NCBI GenBank assembly: GCA_003250235.1
Contig: QKGY01000021.1
Location: 1-9,782, forward strand
Source of the DNA: Desulfuromonadaceae bacterium
Lineage (GTDB): Bacteria; Desulfobacterota; Desulfuromonadia; Desulfuromonadales; SZUA-540
Reading direction: 5' to 3'
DNA: 9,782 bases
The notes under the pieces were generated by a model. That model was not told the origin of the DNA. It was given only the letters and a program-made list of their open reading frames with translations, and searched no databases. The position numbers were made by a program, and so were the translations under genes. Shown here piece by piece: positions 5,752-9,782 of the stretch (position 1 is its first letter; every line of letters begins with the position of its first letter).

Positions 5752-6813
5752 CTAGGGGGCGATGCCCGTCGGGTCAGCCCCTTCAAGCAGAGGGTGCAGG
5801 TTCCCCACATCCACACCCGGTTCCAGGGCGATTCCGGACAGCCGTTCGCGAAAAGCACCGTGCTCGGGATGCTCGGGGAGGTGAACCGCCCGCAGGCGGA
5901 ACTCCTGCCGGCTGAAGGTGCCCCAGTTGACCAGCTGGCTGACATAGACCCGGGCTCCGTAGCGGCGGGCCAGTTCCACAAACGCCGGCAACTGCCGGTA
6001 GTTGTTGGCCTGCACCACGAAGCTGAGGGTCAGGTCGATGGGCAGGGTGGCGATGAAGGCGAGGTTGTCGCACAGCCGCTCGAAGTTCCCGCCCCGGCGG
6101 TTGAGGGCGTAGGTCGGTGCGTCCGCCGCATCGACGGAGATCTCGGCCGTACGGACATACGGGTGAATCCCCGGCATCGATGCCCACATGGACGGGTCCC
6201 AGAGCTGGCCGTTGCTGTGCAGATGGATGGTGCGAAGATGTGGAAAGGCTGCGGGGTCGAAGCTGCGCAGCAGATGGCGGAAACCGGGGCTTCCGAACGG
6301 GTCTCCGGTGCCGCTGAGGATCAGTTTTTCCGCGCCGGGAGCGGCTTCGACAAGGATTCGCTCCATGAGTGTCCGCACGGTCGCATCCTCAACGCCCGAG
6401 GCCACGAACGGTTCCTGGCGGCAGCTGGGACAGGCCAGGTTACAGCTGCGGTCGACACAGAGGTTGAGAACTTTCGGCCCGTAGGGCAGGACGGTTTCCC
6501 TGTCCAGAACGACACGGCGGATCGCGTCGTCGGGGATCTGCGCTGCGGTCATGACCGGTGCGGAGGCGGACGGAAGTCGCGGGCAGCGTTTGCGGTTGCA
6601 GCAGGAAAAACTGCCGTCGAGGATGGCCTTGCGGATACCGCGGGCCTTGTCGCCGTTCCAGATGGCCTGCAGCGGGGTGTGGAGCAGGTTGCCGACCGAG
6701 GTCTTCAGCCAGGCCGGGCAGCACAGGAACACCGATCCGTCGGGGTGGATCTCGAACCAGCTGAAGGGCTGGGTGCAGACCAGGCGTGTGTCCGGGGGAG
6801 GGACGTTTCTCAC
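5752..6813 (-). CDS. Radical SAM protein with an N-terminal SPASM-like cysteine region
   Basis: This 353-residue enzyme should cleave S-adenosylmethionine with a [4Fe-4S] cluster to start radical chemistry. The cluster motif CNLACPSC (124-131, CX3CX2C) is followed by SGTGDPFGSP (167-176), in the place of the SAM-binding GGE motif, and by HLHSNG (197-202) and SVDAAD (226-231), as expected for the partial TIM barrel. Ahead of the core, residues 13-77 look like a SPASM/twitch auxiliary-cluster region. They show Cys13, a PDGSVFLCC strand (Cys31/32), GNLLHTPLQAIWNG (41-54) and a second group, Cys71, Cys72 and Cys77. SPASM regions normally lie after the core, so the order is reversed. The start is GTG at 6813, overlapping the uvrA stop as GTGA, with GGAGGG 8 nt upstream; the next internal methionine is residue 88, too late for the SPASM-like part. 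This implies translation coupled to uvrA. The substrate is unknown; peptide maturation or another SPASM-type reaction is possible, and there is no direct evidence for DNA repair. Confidence 0.85.
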   Translation of the reverse strand: MRNVPPPDTRLVCTQPFSWFEIHPDGSVFLCCPAWLKTSVGNLLHTPLQAIWNGDKARGIRKAILDGSFSCCNRKRCPRLPSASAPVMTAAQIPDDAIRRVVLDRETVLPYGPKVLNLCVDRSCNLACPSCRQEPFVASGVEDATVRTLMERILVEAAPGAEKLILSGTGDPFGSPGFRHLLRSFDPAAFPHLRTIHLHSNGQLWDPSMWASMPGIHPYVRTAEISVDAADAPTYALNRRGGNFERLCDNLAFIATLPIDLTLSFVVQANNYRQLPAFVELARRYGARVYVSQLVNWGTFSRQEFRLRAVHLPEHPEHGAFRERLSGIALEPGVDVGNLHPLLEGADPTGIAP

Positions 6814-9782
6814 GCGGGGCTCCCTCCGGGGCGGCGCTCGGCGAGAAATTCCCGCAGGATGCGTCCGGTATGCGAGTGTTTCGCACGGCGGCTGATCGTT
6901 TCGGGGGGGCCTTCGGCGACAATCATGCCGCCGTCGTCCCCCCCCTCGGGACCGAGATCGATCACCCAGTCGGCTTCGGCGATGACGTCCAGGTTGTGTT
7001 CGATGACCACCACGCTGTTGCCCGCCTCTACCAGACGGTGCAGCACGCGGATCAGCTTTTCCACGTCAGCCATGTGCAGCCCGATGGTCGGCTCGTCGAG
7101 CAGATAGAGCGCACCCTGAGAGGGCTGAGGATTTCCGCCTTTTTTCCGTCCTCCCCGCACCGGCCGCCCCACCTTGGCCAGTTCGGTGACGAGCTTGATG
7201 CGCTGGGCTTCGCCGCCGCTGAGGGTCGGGCTGGCCTGTCCCAGGCTGAGGTAGCCGAGGCCTACGTCCTGCAGCAGTTGCAGGGCATGGGCGATCTTGG
7301 GGTGGTTGGCGAAGAAGGGGGTCGCCTCTTCGATGCGCATGTCGAGGACCTCTGCGATGGTCCTGTCCTTGAAGCGCACCTGCAGAGTTTCGGCGTTGAA
7401 ACGGGCCCCGCCGCAGACCTCGCAGGGGACTTTGACGTCGGGCAGAAAGCTCATCTCGATCTTCTTGACCCCCTGGCCCTGGCAGGCTTCGCACCGTCCC
7501 CCGGCGACGTTGAAGGAGAATCGTGCCGGCGAATAGCCGTGCATGCGGGCTTCGGGTGTTTCGGCAAAAAGCTTGCGGATGTCGTCCCAGAACCCGACAT
7601 AGGTGGCCGGGCAGGAGCGCGGGGTCTTGCCGATGGGGGTCTGGTCCACCTCCAGGATGCGCTGTAGCCCCTGCCAGCCTTCGAGACTCCGGCAACCGAA
7701 AAGCGGTATTTCCCCGGAACCCGCCGTGCCGAGAAGGTGGCGCAGATTGTCGTGCAGCACCGTGCGTACCAGGGTGCTCTTGCCGCTGCCGCTGACACCG
7801 CTGACGCATACCAGGCGTTGCAGCGGGATGCGCGCCTCCAGGTTTTTGAGGTTGTGCAGGTCGGCCCCCTGGATCACTACGGCGGCCGAGGTGCGGGTGG
7901 TCTTGCGGCGTTCGAACAGCGGATGGGTCAGGGGGGCGGCGAGGAACTGCCCGGTCAGCGAGTCGGGGCTGCCGATCAGGTCCTCCACCGTGCCTTCGGC
8001 CACCACGCGGCCGCCGCGGCTTCCGGCTCCGGGGCCGAGGTCGATGAGGTGCTCGGCGCGGCGCATGGTCTCCTCGTCGTGTTCGACCACGACCACGGTG
8101 TTTCCCTTGCCTTCGAGTTTCTTCAGGGTGTCGAGCAGCATCAAATTGTCGCGCGGATGCAGGCCGATGGTCGGCTCGTCCAGGATGTAGCAGACGCCGC
8201 GCAGATTGGAGCCGAGCTGAGCGGCCAGTCGGATGCGCTGGGCCTCGCCGCCGCTCAGGGTCGGGGCCGAGCGGTCCAGAGAGAGATAGCCCAGGCCCAC
8301 CTCGGCGAGAAAGCCCAGCCGGGAGTGAAGTTCCGGAAGAATATCGCGGGCGATCTGCGCCGCGCGATCCTCCAGGGTCAGGTCCTTGAAGAACGCCTCG
8401 GCCGCAGCGACCGGCATGGCGGTCATGGCGGCAATGTTTTTGCCGGCAAAGCGCACCGCCAGGGCCTCGGGGTTGAGCCGCTGCCCCTGACAGCTTGGGC
8501 AGGGTTTCTCCTCCCCTTCCCACCACTGGTTCCACCAGATCTCCTCGCCGCTCTGCTCGGCGTCGAAACCGGGCAGGAGCATCCCCGTTCCGTAGCAGAC
8601 GGGGCACCAGCCGTGCTTGGAGTTGAAGGAGAAGAGCCTCGGGTCCGGCTCGGCAAAGCTGCGGCCGCAGCCGGTGCAGGCGCGACGGGTGGAAAAGGTG
8701 GTTTCCTTGCCGTTCGCCGCCACCTTGAGAATCCCCTTGCCCATCTCCAGCGCCTGGCGCAGCAGCAGGGCGAGATCGTTTTCGGACTCGGGAACCGCGT
8801 GAATCTCTCCCACGGGCAGGTCGATATCGTGCTCGCGGAAGCGGTCAAGACGCGGCCAGTTATCGGTGGGCAGGTACTGGCCGTCGACGCGCAGGTGGGA
8901 GAAACCCTTCTGCGCCGCCCATTTCGCCAGGTCGGTATAGTACCCCTTGCGGGCCGTCACCAGCGGGGCGAGCAGGCTGACCTGTTTGCCGCGGTGCTCC
9001 TTGAGGAGGCGGGCCAGGATCGCCTCGGCCGTCTGGGATTCGATGGGAATGCCGCAGTCCGGACAGTGCTGGGTGCCGAGCTTGACGTAAAGCAGGCGCA
9101 GAAAGTGGTAGATCTCCGTCATCGTTGCCACGGTGCTCTTGCGCCCCCCGCGACTGGTGCGCTGTTCGATGGCCACCGTAGGCGGAATGCCGGTGATGGC
9201 GTCCACGTCGGCGCGGGCCGCCGGCTGGACGAACTGGCGGGCGTAGGCGTTGAGGGATTCGAGATAGCGGCGCTGACCCTCGGCGAACAGGATGTCGAAG
9301 GCCACCGTGCTCTTGCCGCTGCCGCTGATGCCGGTGATGACGGTGAAGCGGTCGCGCGGGATGCAGATGTTGACCCCCTGCAGGTTGTGTTCGCGGGCGT
9401 TGCGGATGCAGATCTCCTCGGCGCTCTCCGGGACCGGCGCACGTTTTGCCGGCGTTTTGTGCGGGGCGCTGCCGGCGACGTGAGTGCGCAGGGCGACTCC
9501 GGTATGGCTCAGCGGGTGCCGGGACACTTCGTCTGGCGTACCGGCGCATACCAGGGTACCGCCGGCGTCGCCTCCCTCCGGGCCGAGGTCGATGATCCAG
9601 TCGGCCGCGCGGATCAGGTCGAGGTTGTGCTCGATGACCACCAGGGAATGCCCCTTGGCGAGCAGTGCCCGGAAGGCCTGCAGCAGCACGGCGATATCGG
9701 AGAAGTGCAGGCCGGTGGTCGGTTCGTCAAAGAGAAACAGGGTGCCTTTCCCGCCGTTCTTCTTTCCGCCGGCCTTGGCCAG
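6810..9782 (-). CDS. uvrA: UvrA excinuclease subunit, tandem ('dimeric form') fusion, partial at right edge
   Basis: The 990 visible residues are open to the edge, so the N-terminus lies outside. UvrA finds bulky DNA lesions and loads UvrB in nucleotide excision repair. Numbered from the edge, residues 1-104 are the end of one UvrA: Walker B LFLFDEPTTGLH, IEHNLD, DLGPEGGD. A Pro/Ala/Lys linker (105-122) leads into a complete second UvrA. Its first ATPase domain has Walker A GISGSGKST (151-159), UvrB-binding region (about 240-368), zinc finger C369/C372/C393/C396, CPSC (428-431), signature LSGGEAQR (509-516) and Walker B YILDEPTIGLH (532-542). Its second has Walker A GVSGSGKST (662-670), DNA-binding zinc finger C764/C767/C787/C790, signature (854-861), Walker B (892-902) and switch His929. 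This half is about 868 residues against 940 in E. coli, mainly because the insertion domain after the first zinc finger is nearly gone. The GTG at 9689 is not the start, since Walker B lies upstream of it. The stop overlaps the radical SAM start. Confidence 0.95.
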   Translation of the reverse strand: MAKAGGKKNGGKGTLFLFDEPTTGLHFSDIAVLLQAFRALLAKGHSLVVIEHNLDLIRAADWIIDLGPEGGDAGGTLVCAGTPDEVSRHPLSHTGVALRTHVAGSAPHKTPAKRAPVPESAEEICIRNAREHNLQGVNICIPRDRFTVITGISGSGKSTVAFDILFAEGQRRYLESLNAYARQFVQPAARADVDAITGIPPTVAIEQRTSRGGRKSTVATMTEIYHFLRLLYVKLGTQHCPDCGIPIESQTAEAILARLLKEHRGKQVSLLAPLVTARKGYYTDLAKWAAQKGFSHLRVDGQYLPTDNWPRLDRFREHDIDLPVGEIHAVPESENDLALLLRQALEMGKGILKVAANGKETTFSTRRACTGCGRSFAEPDPRLFSFNSKHGWCPVCYGTGMLLPGFDAEQSGEEIWWNQWWEGEEKPCPSCQGQRLNPEALAVRFAGKNIAAMTAMPVAAAEAFFKDLTLEDRAAQIARDILPELHSRLGFLAEVGLGYLSLDRSAPTLSGGEAQRIRLAAQLGSNLRGVCYILDEPTIGLHPRDNLMLLDTLKKLEGKGNTVVVVEHDEETMRRAEHLIDLGPGAGSRGGRVVAEGTVEDLIGSPDSLTGQFLAAPLTHPLFERRKTTRTSAAVVIQGADLHNLKNLEARIPLQRLVCVSGVSGSGKSTLVRTVLHDNLRHLLGTAGSGEIPLFGCRSLEGWQGLQRILEVDQTPIGKTPRSCPATYVGFWDDIRKLFAETPEARMHGYSPARFSFNVAGGRCEACQGQGVKKIEMSFLPDVKVPCEVCGGARFNAETLQVRFKDRTIAEVLDMRIEEATPFFANHPKIAHALQLLQDVGLGYLSLGQASPTLSGGEAQRIKLVTELAKVGRPVRGGRKKGGNPQPSQGALYLLDEPTIGLHMADVEKLIRVLHRLVEAGNSVVVIEHNLDVIAEADWVIDLGPEGGDDGGMIVAEGPPETISRRAKHSHTGRILREFLAERRPGGSPA

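Noticed and set aside
5713..7107. Long plus-strand open frame (464 codons) opposite the radical SAM gene and the end of uvrA
   Set aside because: It lies antisense across two well-supported coupled genes and shows no recognisable domain.
7066..8607. 513-codon minus-strand frame inside uvrA
   Set aside because: It is an out-of-frame reading of uvrA, low in complexity (Arg/Pro/Gly-rich) with no domain.
9687..9689. GTG at 9689 as the start of uvrA
   Set aside because: The frame is open to the window edge, and the residues before this codon include the Walker B and signature-loop sequence of an ABC domain, so the codon is internal.

Overview
The window is GC-rich bacterial DNA that is almost entirely coding on the minus strand. 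The exception is the 3' end of one plus-strand gene at the left edge. A tandemly duplicated ('dimeric form') UvrA, a ProV/ProW/ProX-type transporter and an RhlE-class helicase together suggest a Gram-negative of the Desulfuromonadales/Geobacter type. That placement rests on remembered family distributions and is not proven here.

Layout by region. (1) Positions 2-169 (+) hold the C-terminal end of an unrecognised protein. It converges on the next operon across a strong two-way terminator at 176-223. (2) Positions 240-3867 (-) hold an osmoprotectant module, transcribed in the order MarR-type regulator, OpuAA/ProV-like ATPase with tandem CBS domains, OpuAB/ProW-like permease, and OpuAC/ProX-like lipoprotein. 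The ATPase and permease genes overlap by 4 nt and the lipoprotein follows after 21 nt. The same 18-bp sequence, containing TTGACA, lies upstream of the regulator and again upstream of the ATPase gene, and a long near-perfect hairpin abuts the ATPase ribosome binding site. (3) Positions 4048-5364 (-) hold an RhlE-like DEAD-box RNA helicase with its own terminator at 3997-4032. Upstream of it is a 387-bp non-coding stretch with a weak candidate promoter, a 15-bp palindrome and a stem-loop. (4) Positions 5752-9782 (-) hold uvrA, running off the right edge, with a radical SAM protein overlapping its stop codon by 4 nt (GTGA).

How the genes work together: the MarR-type regulator probably controls import of a betaine-like compatible solute by the three-component ABC importer (ATPase, membrane channel, lipid-anchored binding protein). 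The UvrA polypeptide is a nucleotide-excision-repair damage sensor in which one complete UvrA follows the end of another within the same reading frame. The complete half lacks most of the usual insertion domain but keeps the UvrB-binding region and the DNA-binding zinc finger. Its coupled partner is a radical SAM enzyme with a SPASM-like cysteine region in front of the catalytic core, the reverse of the usual order, and its substrate cannot be told from the sequence.

Most of the window is recognisable housekeeping or accessory metabolism. The points most worth checking are the fused UvrA, the inverted-order radical SAM protein coupled to it, and the repeated regulatory sequence in the osmoprotectant module. 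I saw no mobile element, tRNA, rRNA or CRISPR array.
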